The position numbers were made by a program, and so were the translations under genes. This document shows positions 1 through 8,424 of a stretch of 64,000 nt of DNA, piece after piece. Every line of letters begins with the position of its first letter. The first letter of the stretch is position 1. The stretch covers positions 372,001 to 436,000 of the forward strand of contig NZ_LZGL01000017.1 in the NCBI RefSeq assembly GCF_001690685.1. The letters are read 5' to 3'. The notes below the pieces were generated by a model. That model was given only the letters and a program-made list of their open reading frames with translations, had not been told where the DNA came from and ran no database searches. Source of the DNA: Gilliamella sp. wkB112. GTDB lineage: Bacteria; Pseudomonadota; Gammaproteobacteria; Enterobacterales; Orbaceae.

Positions 1-196
1 TCATTAAGAAAGGAATTGAAAATGCGGCAGTTTTTCCACTACCGGTTTGTGCCATTCCTAATACATCACTTCCCGCTAATAATAGTGGAATACATTCTGA
101 TTGAATTGGTGATGGTTTATTAAAACCAAGATCACTTAATGCTTTAAGAATTTCCTCAGATAATCCAAGGTCAATAAAAGAAACTTCTGTTGTCAT
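1..196 (-). CDS. deaD: DEAD-box ATP-dependent RNA helicase DeaD/CsdA, N-terminal part
   Basis: This is the first 65 codons of a gene that runs off the left edge. The visible protein begins [13 protein letters not shown] and carries the Q motif (KPSPIQ, about residues 27-32) and the Walker A motif AQTGSGKT (residues 49-56), in the order typical of DEAD-box helicases. It resembles the start of E. coli DeaD (CsdA), a cold-shock helicase that helps ribosome assembly and mRNA decay. Position downstream of nlpI, pnp and rpsO on the same strand matches E. coli. SrmB or RhlE are less likely given the context. Confidence 0.9.
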   Translation of the reverse strand, partial: MTTEVSFIDLGLSEEILKALSDLGFNKPSPIQSECIPLLLAGSDVLGMAQTGSGKTAAFSIPFLM

Positions 197-538
197 GTAA
201 ACTCGCTTATAATTTCTATCTATATAAACTAACTTTTTTAATTGTCATACCATTGACAATAATCCACACTAAACAAGAATTACTAAGCAAGACTTAATAA
301 TTTAACTTATTTGATGCATTTCAAATTAAAGAAAGTATATATGAATATAATGCCAGCTCACTAAATTGAAAATTTACAACTCACCCCAATAACTAATTGT
401 CAATGAAAACTCTACCGAAATAACATATATTTTAATTAAACATGAAATTAACTAATAATATTATTTAAGAATGCAATATTGACAAATCAGAACTACGCTA
501 TAACAATATTTTCACTTTTAAAACTGACATGACCCTTG
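197..538. other. 342-bp nlpI-deaD intergenic region (deaD leader)
   Basis: No coding sequence seen. The stretch holds a 7-bp inverted repeat, ATTGTCA (241-247) with TGACAAT (254-260). On the minus strand an ATGACA-like -35 and a TATATA -10 lie about 20-50 bases before the deaD start. The word TTGACA or its near variants recurs at about 399 and 479. E. coli deaD also has a long 5' untranslated region used in cold-shock control, so a similar leader here is plausible but unproven. Confidence 0.4.
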
Positions 539-1390
539 TTACTTAGTTTCAAGTAACTTTATTTCGTATAGTGCCTGTTGATGTTCAACAAAGTTATAAA
601 TATTATTGGATAAAGCATATTTAAATAACATTTTGGCACGCTCGTTGTCACCTTTATTTAGATAATATTTACCTAAATAAAAGTAGGCTTCACAAAGACG
701 TTCGGCTAATTGCCGATTGTTTTCTACACCTTTTTGAAGGTTTTGCATTAATTTAGATTCATTAATTTTACCTAAATAAAATGCAATGATATCGCTACTA
801 TAAATCGTTTTATCAGTCATAAGATCATAACGTTTTTGTAGCATGTTTCCAGCATCTTTATTATCAATTTCTTTTTCAATCAAATAAAGCCATAAAATTC
901 TGATTGGTTCATTTACATCAAATTGATAAAACTGTAGAGCATCACTTTGTGCTGCTTGATAATGTCCTGTGCGGTATGAAGTAATTGCTCGATTCAAATA
1001 AGCATAAGCATATGTATGATCTAGTTCTAAAGTCGTATTAAACGACATTAATGCATTATCAAAATCACCGTCTCTTAATGCATAAGTTCCCAAAAAATTG
1101 TAAACATCAGGAATTTCTGGATTAAAACTAAGTAATTGAGAAAAATCACTTTGCGCAAAAGCTTTAAACCCTAAAGAGTCATACACTGTACCACGTTCAA
1201 AAATTAGTTGCATTCGTGTCACTGTGTCAATATCTCTGCGTGACAACTGCTGACTTAGCTGAGCAATTTTCAATTCATCATCATAAGAAACTTGTTCAGG
1301 CACTGCGAGTAAAGGTTGAGAGTTAGAACAACCCGATAAAAGAATAACAGCTAATAAACTGCATACAATCCTCAGGTTGAATAATCTCAT
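539..1390 (-). CDS. nlpI: Lipoprotein NlpI, TPR adaptor
   Basis: Encodes 283 residues with a lipoprotein signal peptide ending in the lipobox LLSGC (Cys21), followed by TPR-type helical repeats between about residues 60 and 150 and again near the C-terminus. NlpI is an outer-membrane-anchored adaptor that in E. coli brings the protease Prc to murein hydrolases such as MepS. Here prc lies about 7 kb away on the same strand, so both partners are in the window. The start is 24 bases downstream of the pnp stop, as in the pnp-nlpI-deaD order of enterics. Confidence 0.93.
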   Translation of the reverse strand: MRLFNLRIVCSLLAVILLSGCSNSQPLLAVPEQVSYDDELKIAQLSQQLSRRDIDTVTRMQLIFERGTVYDSLGFKAFAQSDFSQLLSFNPEIPDVYNFLGTYALRDGDFDNALMSFNTTLELDHTYAYAYLNRAITSYRTGHYQAAQSDALQFYQFDVNEPIRILWLYLIEKEIDNKDAGNMLQKRYDLMTDKTIYSSDIIAFYLGKINESKLMQNLQKGVENNRQLAERLCEAYFYLGKYYLNKGDNERAKMLFKYALSNNIYNFVEHQQALYEIKLLETK

Positions 1391-1414
1391 TTCGAACTCC
1401 CAGTGAATAACATT

Positions 1415-3529
1415 TTATTCAGTTATAGGTAGAACATCAGTTGTTGGTTCAATAGCATCTTTCATACTTAAACGAATTCGACCTTGGCGATCGATTTCTA
1501 ATACTTTAACGTTCACTTCTTGTCCAACTTTTAGATAATCAGCAACTTTTTCAACTCGATGATCAGCTATTTGAGAAACATGAACCAGCCCTTCTTTTCC
1601 ACCAATAATTGCAACAAAAGCGCCAAAATCAACAATTCTTGTCACTTTACCTAAATAAATTTTACCAATTTCTACATCTGCGACTAGATTATTAATACGA
1701 CTCATGGCATCTTTTGCCTTATTACCATCAGAAGCAGCAATTTTTACGGTACCATCATCAGTAATTTCAATCGTGGTTCCTGTTTCTTCAGTTAATGCTC
1801 GAATAGTTGCCCCACCTTTACCTATAATATCACGGATCTTATCTGGATTAACATTCATAGTATAAATGCGTGGTGCAAACTCTGAAATTTCTTTACGTGG
1901 TTTATTTATTGCTTGTTCCATGACACCTAAAATATGCAATCGTGCACCTTTAGCTTGATTCAATGCTACTTGCATAATTTCTTTAGTGATACCTTCAATT
2001 TTGATATCCATTTGCAAAGCACTTACACCTTCACTGGTACCTGCCACTTTGAAATCCATATCACCAAGATGGTCTTCATCACCTAAAATATCAGATAATA
2101 CAACAAAATTGTCACCTTCTTTAACCAATCCCATTGCAATTCCTGCAACAGATGATTTAATTGGCACACCTGCATCCATAAGAGCCAAGGAAGCACCACA
2201 TACAGAAGCCATTGAGGATGAACCATTTGACTCAGTGATTTCTGATACTACTCGAACAGTATATGGGAACTCTTCTGGACTAGGCATTACCGCTGCAACA
2301 CCACGTTTTGCTAAGCGACCATGACCAATTTCCCGGCGTTTAGGGGAGCCAACCATACCTGTTTCACCGACAGAATAAGGAGGGAAATTATAATGTAATA
2401 AGAAACGGTCGGTGTATTCACCAGTTAATTCATCAATTATTTGCGCATCGCGTTCAGTACCTAATGTTGCAGTAACTAATGCTTGCGTTTCACCTCTGGT
2501 AAACAATGCACTTCCATGAGTTCTTGGTAATACATTAGTACGAATATCAAGTGCGCGAATCATATCTTTTTCACGTCCATCAATTCGAGGTTCACCTGCA
2601 ATAACACGTTTACGAACAATTTGACTCTCTAAATCAACTATAATATTGATAATTTCAGTTTCATCAAGTTCTTCATTTTGTGTTTTTAAAGTAGATAATA
2701 CATCTTCTTTGATTAAATCAATCTGTGCATAACGAGCTTGTTTTTCAGTAATTCGATAAGCTTCACCTATACGGTCTTTAGCCAGTTCAGCCACAGCATT
2801 ATACAATGCTTCATTCTTTTCCGGTGCGGTCCAATCCCATTTTTGACAATTAGACTTAGCAACAAATTCATTAATATTATCAATCACTATTTGTTGTTGT
2901 TGATGACCAAAAACTACTGCTGCAAGCATTTGCTCTTCGCTTAAGAGATCTGCTTCAGATTCAACCATTAATACGGCGCTTTTAGTGCCGGCAACCACTA
3001 AGTCCAAACGGCTATTTACCAGTTCTTTTACTGATGGATTTAATACAAATTCATCATTGATAAAACCAACTCTAGCTGCTCCTATCGGGCCATGAAATGG
3101 AACTCCCGATAAACATAGTGCTGCTGAAGCACCAATCATTGCAACTATATCAGGACTAACATCTGGGTTAACAGAAACCACAGTTGCAATAATTTGAATT
3201 TCATTAACAAACCCTTCAGGGAACAATGGGCGTAATGGGCGATCAATTAAACGCGCAATTAAAGTTTCACCTTCACTTGGACGACCTTCACGTTTAAAAA
3301 AACCACCGGGGATACGACCAGCTGCATAACTACGTTCTTGATAATTTACAGTTAAAGGGAAAAAGTCTTGACCTTCTTTGACTTTTTTATTAGCTACAAC
3401 TGTCACAAATACAGATGTATCATCCATATTTACCATCACTGCAGCAGTAGCTTGACGGGCCATGATACCTGTTTCTAATGTTACAGTATGACGACCATAT
3501 TGAAATTTTTGATATGTCGGATTAAACAA
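1415..3529 (-). CDS. pnp: Polynucleotide phosphorylase (PNPase)
   Basis: A phosphorolytic 3'-5' exoribonuclease and degradosome component, 704 residues with the start chosen here. It has two RNase PH domains, a KH domain with the IIGKGG loop and a C-terminal S1 domain ([13 protein letters not shown]). I chose the TTG at 3527-3529, giving [12 protein letters not shown], because an AAGAGGA ribosome-binding site sits 7-8 bases upstream and E. coli PNPase also starts at TTG with MLNP. An in-frame TTG six codons earlier would place the binding site inside the gene. A long hairpin in the leader (3660-3702) suggests RNase III autoregulation. Confidence 0.96.
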   Translation of the reverse strand: MFNPTYQKFQYGRHTVTLETGIMARQATAAVMVNMDDTSVFVTVVANKKVKEGQDFFPLTVNYQERSYAAGRIPGGFFKREGRPSEGETLIARLIDRPLRPLFPEGFVNEIQIIATVVSVNPDVSPDIVAMIGASAALCLSGVPFHGPIGAARVGFINDEFVLNPSVKELVNSRLDLVVAGTKSAVLMVESEADLLSEEQMLAAVVFGHQQQQIVIDNINEFVAKSNCQKWDWTAPEKNEALYNAVAELAKDRIGEAYRITEKQARYAQIDLIKEDVLSTLKTQNEELDETEIINIIVDLESQIVRKRVIAGEPRIDGREKDMIRALDIRTNVLPRTHGSALFTRGETQALVTATLGTERDAQIIDELTGEYTDRFLLHYNFPPYSVGETGMVGSPKRREIGHGRLAKRGVAAVMPSPEEFPYTVRVVSEITESNGSSSMASVCGASLALMDAGVPIKSSVAGIAMGLVKEGDNFVVLSDILGDEDHLGDMDFKVAGTSEGVSALQMDIKIEGITKEIMQVALNQAKGARLHILGVMEQAINKPRKEISEFAPRIYTMNVNPDKIRDIIGKGGATIRALTEETGTTIEITDDGTVKIAASDGNKAKDAMSRINNLVADVEIGKIYLGKVTRIVDFGAFVAIIGGKEGLVHVSQIADHRVEKVADYLKVGQEVNVKVLEIDRQGRIRLSMKDAIEPTTDVLPITE

Positions 3530-3659
3530 AATAATGTCCTCTTGCAATTAAATATGCTAAAAGTATTAATTTCGATATAGAATATTTTACATACTCCAAA
3601 TCAAGAAATTAAACATTCAACAATATGAAAATACTCAACAAAAGATTATTTCACTGTCA

Positions 3660-3702
3660 CGACTAATGACAAATCTATAAATTATAGAGTTCTCATTAGT
3701 CG
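3660..3702 (-). promoter_or_regulatory. pnp leader stem-loop, possible RNase III site
   Basis: A near-continuous inverted repeat: CGACTAATGA (3660-3669) pairs with TCATTAGTCG (3693-3702), and the inner arms TCTATAA (3674-3680) and TTATAGA (3682-3688) also pair. It lies 131-173 bases before the pnp TTG start, between rpsO and pnp. In E. coli a leader duplex at this place is cut by RNase III and then removed by PNPase, giving autoregulation. Identity of function is inferred from position and shape. Confidence 0.65.
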
Positions 3703-3804
3703 CGCGAAACACGAGAGATAATCCTATATTTTTGTTGATTTACTAAAATTACTAATGCAACTTTTTAGGCCCTGCATTATACCAAAGCCCTATTTTTTCA
3801 CAAC

Positions 3805-3829
3805 GAAAAAGAGGCCTAAGCCTCTTTTC
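3805..3829 (-). terminator. Intrinsic terminator after rpsO
   Basis: The stem GAGGC (3811-3815) pairs with GCCTC (3820-3824) around a CTAA loop, extended by flanking A and T runs. Read on the minus strand, the stem is followed by TTTTTC. It starts 15 bases after the rpsO stop. In E. coli the equivalent terminator is leaky and lets transcription reach pnp. Confidence 0.85.
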
Positions 3830-3843
3830 AAGTAGATTAATAA

Positions 3844-4113
3844 TTAGCGACGTAAACCTAGTCTTTGAATTAATTGGTTATAACGTTCAATATCTTTACG
3901 ACGTAAATAATCTAATAATTTACGACGACTAGACACCATACGTAATAAACCACGGCGGCTATGGTGATCTTTTTTGTGCTCAGTAAAATGACCTTGTAAA
4001 TCATTAATACGTGCTGTTAAAAGTGCAACTTGAACTTCAGTTGATCCAGTATCATTAGTTCCACGGCCATACTCAGCAACAATCTTCGCTTTTGCTTCTA
4101 CAGTTAGAGACAT
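3844..4113 (-). CDS. rpsO: 30S ribosomal protein S15
   Basis: 89 residues, the standard bacterial S15 length. The [24 protein letters not shown]-terminus region and the [12 protein letters not shown] segment are conserved S15 features that contact 16S rRNA in the central domain. It heads the rpsO-pnp-nlpI-deaD cluster and is followed by an intrinsic terminator. Autogenous control through its own leader is known in E. coli; I could not identify the matching pseudoknot by eye. Confidence 0.97.
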   Translation of the reverse strand: MSLTVEAKAKIVAEYGRGTNDTGSTEVQVALLTARINDLQGHFTEHKKDHHSRRGLLRMVSSRRKLLDYLRRKDIERYNQLIQRLGLRR

Positions 4114-4262
4114 AATAAACCTCTTAAAATTAATTTAAAAAATGGAGTGTCCGATCTCTAATTCAGATACTCCTCAATATCCATACCATATGATATGAAT
4201 TGTGCGCAATTATACTGAAATTTACTAAAATAGCAATTTGATTTATTACTATCACACTAGAT

Positions 4263-5186
4263 TTACTTGAGTTGAAAACCATACTCTTCTTGAATTAACT
4301 TTTTGAGTGCCTCTATATAATTTTGCGCTGACATGCTTAATTGAACTTTTTGTGAAGTAATCCAACCAATCAGTATTTTTTCATCCACATCCAATGGTAT
4401 AGATAAAATATCTGAGCCATTTAAATCTGTACTTAACACACCTGTACTAATAGTGTAACCATTTAAACCATGTAACAAATTAAATAATGTTGCTCTATCA
4501 CTAACATGAATACTTTTTTTATGGTAAACGGTACTTAAAATCTCTTCTGAAAAATAAAAAGAATTATATTCACCTTGTTCAAAAGATAAATATGGATAAT
4601 TTTCTAAATCAATAAGCGTCAAGGACTTCATCGCTGCTAATGGATGATGTGTACTAATAAATACATGTGGATCAGCTTCAAATAATGGATTAAAAGTTAG
4701 CTTATGTTCTTTAAGTAATCTTAAGATAACTTTTTGGTTAAAATCAGTAAGGTATAATATTCCAACTTCACTACGTAAATTAGCCACATCAGTAATGATG
4801 TCATAAGTTCTTGTTTCTCTGAGTGTAAACTCATATTCATCAGTGTTATTTTTTTTTATCAGATTAACAAAAGCATTAACAGCAAATGCATAATGCTGAG
4901 TGGAAATGCTACACAATTGTTTAGAAGGTTCTTTTTTAGAATAGTGTTGCTCTAACAGCTCAGCTTGATCTAAAACTTGTTTGGCATAACCTAAAAATTC
5001 AACACCATCGCTAGATAAAGAAACACCTTTAGACGTCCTTACAAAAATTTCTATACCAAATTCAGTTTCAAGATCTTTAACGGCAGTTGAAAGACTTGGT
5101 TGGGTAATATATAGATTTTTTGCAGCTTCATTAATTGAACCTGAGCGGGCAATTTCTATAATATAACGTAATTGTTGAAGTTTCAT
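4263..5186 (-). CDS. LysR-family transcriptional regulator
   Basis: 307 residues. Residues 1-60 form a classic LysR winged helix (MKLQQLRYIIEIARSGSINEAAK, then TQPSLSTAVKDLE). The rest resembles a periplasmic-binding-like inducer domain. LysR proteins usually act as tetramers and respond to a small metabolite. The ligand is not evident. It lies downstream of yfcA in the same direction with an 85-bp gap, so it might be co-transcribed, but the usual divergent target arrangement is absent. Confidence 0.88.
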   Translation of the reverse strand: MKLQQLRYIIEIARSGSINEAAKNLYITQPSLSTAVKDLETEFGIEIFVRTSKGVSLSSDGVEFLGYAKQVLDQAELLEQHYSKKEPSKQLCSISTQHYAFAVNAFVNLIKKNNTDEYEFTLRETRTYDIITDVANLRSEVGILYLTDFNQKVILRLLKEHKLTFNPLFEADPHVFISTHHPLAAMKSLTLIDLENYPYLSFEQGEYNSFYFSEEILSTVYHKKSIHVSDRATLFNLLHGLNGYTISTGVLSTDLNGSDILSIPLDVDEKILIGWITSQKVQLSMSAQNYIEALKKLIQEEYGFQLK

Positions 5187-5271
5187 AATACTGTTTAAGT
5201 TAGGAATATGAGATTAATTATCTAATAAATTATAAATTCTTCCAATAGAAGTAATAATTACAATTATGCAC

Positions 5272-6024
5272 TTAAAAGAAATTCTCATAAATTAATTTAA
5301 TGCTCATAATGGTGGAAACGGTAATTAACATTGGTCTAATTAATTTATGCCCTTTAGCAATAACCATTTTAGCACCAAGCCTTGCACCAATAAATTGACC
5401 AATTAACATAACCAAACCAATTGACCAAACAACTTCGCCACCAATAATAAAAAAAAGTAAACCAGCAAAATTAGAAGTAAAGTTTAACACTTTAGTATGA
5501 GCTGTTGCTTTGGTAAGATTAAAACCAGCAAGAGTAATATAAGCTAAAGCATAAAAAGAACCAGCCCCTGGACCAAAAAAACCATCATAAAAACCTATTG
5601 TTAAAGCTGCTACTAAGGCAAATTGAAAAATAGAAAGCCGGCTTTTACGATCTCCTTCCCCAATTGTTGGGGAAAGCAAAAAATATAGCCCAACACTAAT
5701 TGTTAACACGGGCAGTAGCAACCGTAAAAAATCAGTTTTAATATGCATCACACATATTGTACCTAGTGCAGAACCAATAAAAGCAAAACAAATCGCCCAT
5801 TTTTGTTGTTTTAAATCAACCATCCGTTGATGAATAAAGTAGAGACTCGCAGAAAAAGATCCACCACAACTTTGGAGTTTATTGGTGGCTAATGCACTAG
5901 CTGGAGGTAAACCAACAGCTAGCAATGCAGGGACTGTTAATAAACCACCACCACCAGCGATTGAATCAATAAAACCAGCCAGAGTTGCAACAGCAAAAAG
6001 TAAAACTAATAATTCATAATTCAT
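5272..6024 (-). CDS. yfcA: TSUP-family membrane transporter YfcA
   Basis: A polytopic membrane protein of 250 residues from the TauE/SafE (TSUP) family, which export or import sulfite and other sulfur or organic anions. The N-terminal signature AGFIDSIAGGGGLLTVPAL and the internal repeat near GFYDGFFGPGAGSF are typical. It closely resembles E. coli YfcA, whose gene also follows aroC. I prefer the ATG at 6022-6024; an in-frame GTG at 6025-6027 overlaps the aroC stop, so translation is probably coupled. The mepA gene found between aroC and yfcA in E. coli is absent here. Confidence 0.88.
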   Translation of the reverse strand: MNYELLVLLFAVATLAGFIDSIAGGGGLLTVPALLAVGLPPASALATNKLQSCGGSFSASLYFIHQRMVDLKQQKWAICFAFIGSALGTICVMHIKTDFLRLLLPVLTISVGLYFLLSPTIGEGDRKSRLSIFQFALVAALTIGFYDGFFGPGAGSFYALAYITLAGFNLTKATAHTKVLNFTSNFAGLLFFIIGGEVVWSIGLVMLIGQFIGARLGAKMVIAKGHKLIRPMLITVSTIMSIKLIYENFF

Positions 6025-6026
6025 CA

Positions 6027-7094
6027 CTAATTTACATCACCACATTGAGCCCGATAACGAAGATAATGATCCATAAGTACAATTGCCATCATAGCCTCAG
6101 CTATTGGTACGGCTCGGATACCTACACAAGGATCGTGCCTTCCATGAGTAGACACCTCGACTGTTTCTCCATAAATATTAATGGATTTACCAGCTTTTTC
6201 GATACTTGGTGTTGGTTTAAGAGCAATACTAGCTGAAATAGTTTGACCTGAACTAATACCACCCAAAATACCACCCGCATGATTAGATAAAAAACCCTGT
6301 TTAGTCATTTCATCACGGTTTTCACTACCACGTTTATTTATCACCTTAAAACCATCACCTATCTCGACACCTTTTACCGCATTAATACTCATTAATGCAT
6401 GAGCAAGATCAGCATCTAGTTTATCGAATACTGGTTCACCTAATCCAACAGGAACATTTTCAGCTAGCACACAAACTTTAGCTCCAATTGAATCTCCATC
6501 CTTTTTTAGCGATCTTAGTAATTGATCTAGTTCATCTAGTTTACTTTCATCTGCACAGAAAAAAGGATTTCGTTCAACTAATTGCCAATCTTTAAGTTGG
6601 CATTCAATATCCCCCATCTGCGCTAAATAACCACGTACAGTTATGCCTAATTTTTCTTGCAAATATTTTTTCGCAATAGCACCAGCAGCAACACGCATAG
6701 CTGTTTCACGAGCGGAAGAACGCCCTCCTCCACGATAATCACGAATTCCATATTTTGTTTGATAAGTATAATCAGCATGACTCGGACGGAAAATATCTTT
6801 GATTTGGCTATAATCTTGTGAACGCTGATCCGTATTTTCAATTAGTAAACCAATACTAGTACCAGTAGTTAATCCATTAAATACACCTGAAAGTATTTTT
6901 ACTTGGTCTGCTTCACGGCGCTGGGTGGTATAACGAGACGAACCTGGGCGACGACGATCGAGATCATGTTGCATATCTGTTTCAGCCAAAGCTAGTCCAG
7001 GGGGAACTCCGTCGACAATACAACCCAATGCAACACCGTGTGATTCACCAAATGTAGTAACTTTGAATAAGTTTCCGATTGAATTTCCTGACAT
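6027..7094 (-). CDS. aroC: Chorismate synthase
   Basis: 355 residues. Catalyses the last shikimate-pathway step, EPSP to chorismate, using reduced FMN. Conserved signatures are GESHG near the N-terminus, [17 protein letters not shown], the [10 protein letters not shown] segment and RHDPCVG near the C-terminus. It follows prmB by 30 bp on the same strand and overlaps or abuts yfcA, so prmB-aroC-yfcA is likely one transcript. Chorismate feeds the downstream pheA gene found at 30.4 kb. Confidence 0.97.
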   Translation of the reverse strand: MSGNSIGNLFKVTTFGESHGVALGCIVDGVPPGLALAETDMQHDLDRRRPGSSRYTTQRREADQVKILSGVFNGLTTGTSIGLLIENTDQRSQDYSQIKDIFRPSHADYTYQTKYGIRDYRGGGRSSARETAMRVAAGAIAKKYLQEKLGITVRGYLAQMGDIECQLKDWQLVERNPFFCADESKLDELDQLLRSLKKDGDSIGAKVCVLAENVPVGLGEPVFDKLDADLAHALMSINAVKGVEIGDGFKVINKRGSENRDEMTKQGFLSNHAGGILGGISSGQTISASIALKPTPSIEKAGKSINIYGETVEVSTHGRHDPCVGIRAVPIAEAMMAIVLMDHYLRYRAQCGDVN

Positions 7095-7124
7095 AATAAT
7101 TTTATTCCAATTATTGCAAACTAG

Positions 7125-8018
7125 TTATTCAAAACAATAACGATATTTAATTAATTCTTCACATGTTAAAGAAAAAACTCCGTGTCCACCGTTTTCAAAT
7201 TGAATCCAATTGAAAGGCACATCAGGATATTGTTCTTGTAAACTGACCCAACTATTACCTACTTCACAAACTAACACTCCATGTGGAGTTAAATAGTTTA
7301 TCGCATCGAGCAAAATACGTTTTACTATATCTAAACCATCTAAACCCGCTTCAAGAGCTAATTTAGGTTCATATAAAAATTCATCAGGTAAATCACTCAT
7401 ATCTTCATCATCAACATAAGGCGGATTTGACACAATTAAATCATATTGCTTCACTGGCATCGAGTTAAATAAATCTGATAAAATTGGGGTTACCTGATAA
7501 GTCATTTCATGCAAATCAATATTGGTTTGAGCGACATCAAGAGCTTCTAAGGAAATATCCGTAATATCAATTTGAGCTTCAGGAAAAGCATAAGCACATG
7601 CAATACCAATACAACCGCTTCCGGTACATAAATCTAAAATATTTTTAGGGTTGCAAGATAGTAATTCTTGAAAGTTATCACTAATTAATTCACCGATGGG
7701 AGAACGAGGAATTAACACCCTTTCATCAATATAAAAACGATGCCCACAAAACCAAGCCTGATTAGTCAAATAAGGTGTGGGAACTCGATCTACAATACGT
7801 TTTTGTATAATATCAAACAACTGCTGTTTTTCGTCATTGGTAAGATTTGCTGCATAAAATTCAGGAGGAATAAATAACGATAAACCTAGTGTTGCTAAAA
7901 TAAGTTGCTTAGCTTCATCAATCGGATTATCAGTGCCATGTCCTAAATAAATATCTGATTGACACATTCGAGATGTTGTCCAGCGGATAAAGTCCTGAAC
8001 GGTATTTAAGTTCTCCAT
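7125..8018 (-). CDS. prmB: Ribosomal protein L3 N5-glutamine methyltransferase
   Basis: 297 residues. A SAM-dependent class I methyltransferase that modifies a glutamine of ribosomal protein L3. The SAM-binding segment LDLCTGSGCIGIACA and the catalytic NPPY motif (VSNPPYVDDED) are intact. PrmB is favoured over PrmC and HemK-type relatives because the neighbour is aroC, as in E. coli, and the N-terminal region matches PrmB in length and style. Confidence 0.93.
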   Translation of the reverse strand: MENLNTVQDFIRWTTSRMCQSDIYLGHGTDNPIDEAKQLILATLGLSLFIPPEFYAANLTNDEKQQLFDIIQKRIVDRVPTPYLTNQAWFCGHRFYIDERVLIPRSPIGELISDNFQELLSCNPKNILDLCTGSGCIGIACAYAFPEAQIDITDISLEALDVAQTNIDLHEMTYQVTPILSDLFNSMPVKQYDLIVSNPPYVDDEDMSDLPDEFLYEPKLALEAGLDGLDIVKRILLDAINYLTPHGVLVCEVGNSWVSLQEQYPDVPFNWIQFENGGHGVFSLTCEELIKYRYCFE

Positions 8019-8134
8019 AGTAACTCCAAATGATCGCGGAGAGGAAGGTATTATTTATCACTGTCGATAGCTAATTTTGAGACCAATTATTAAAGTAATG
8101 TTCAAACTTAACTATTCTTAGCCTTTAAAGGATT

Positions 8135-8222
8135 TGGCGGTGAGGAAGGGATTCGAACCCTTGATACGTTGCCGTATACACACTTTCCAGGCGTGCTCCT
8201 TCAACCACTCGGACACCTCACC
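8135..8222 (-). tRNA. serX: tRNA-Ser(GGA)
   Basis: An 88-nt serine tRNA on the minus strand with the CCA end encoded. The acceptor arms GGTGAGG (8216-8222) and CCTCACC (8139-8145) pair fully. The anticodon loop reads CTGGAAA with anticodon GGA, reading UCC and UCU codons. The long variable arm characteristic of serine tRNAs and the T-loop GGTTCGAATCC are present. The gene stands alone between prmB and a small membrane-protein gene. The symbol is by analogy with E. coli serW/serX. Confidence 0.96.
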
Positions 8223-8290
8223 TAATTTTTATAACCTGTTCTTACAAACAGGTCGCATACTATAATGATCATAAGATAAATAATCAAGTT

Positions 8291-8380
8291 TTAATTCATC
8301 ACAACAATAGCACCAAAGCTAGCTAAAACAACTAATATTGCAGTTACGGTCATTAAAGAATATTTTAGATTTGTACTCAT
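8291..8380 (-). CDS. ynhF: YnhF-like small membrane protein (29 aa)
   Basis: A 29-codon gene starting MSTNLKYSLMTV and ending IVVMN. It has one hydrophobic helix of about 20 residues and a strong ribosome-binding region (GAAGAAGGTAAG) just upstream of the ATG. Length, the N-terminal MSTxLKxSL pattern and topology match E. coli YnhF, a 29-residue inner-membrane peptide of unknown role. It lies between tRNA-Ser and prc, unlike its E. coli location. The similarity call is from memory of a very short sequence, so moderate confidence. Confidence 0.72.
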   Translation of the reverse strand: MSTNLKYSLMTVTAILVVLASFGAIVVMN

Positions 8381-8424
8381 TTTTCTTACCTTCTTCCGAA
8401 TAATTTCATCATTAATTATTAATA

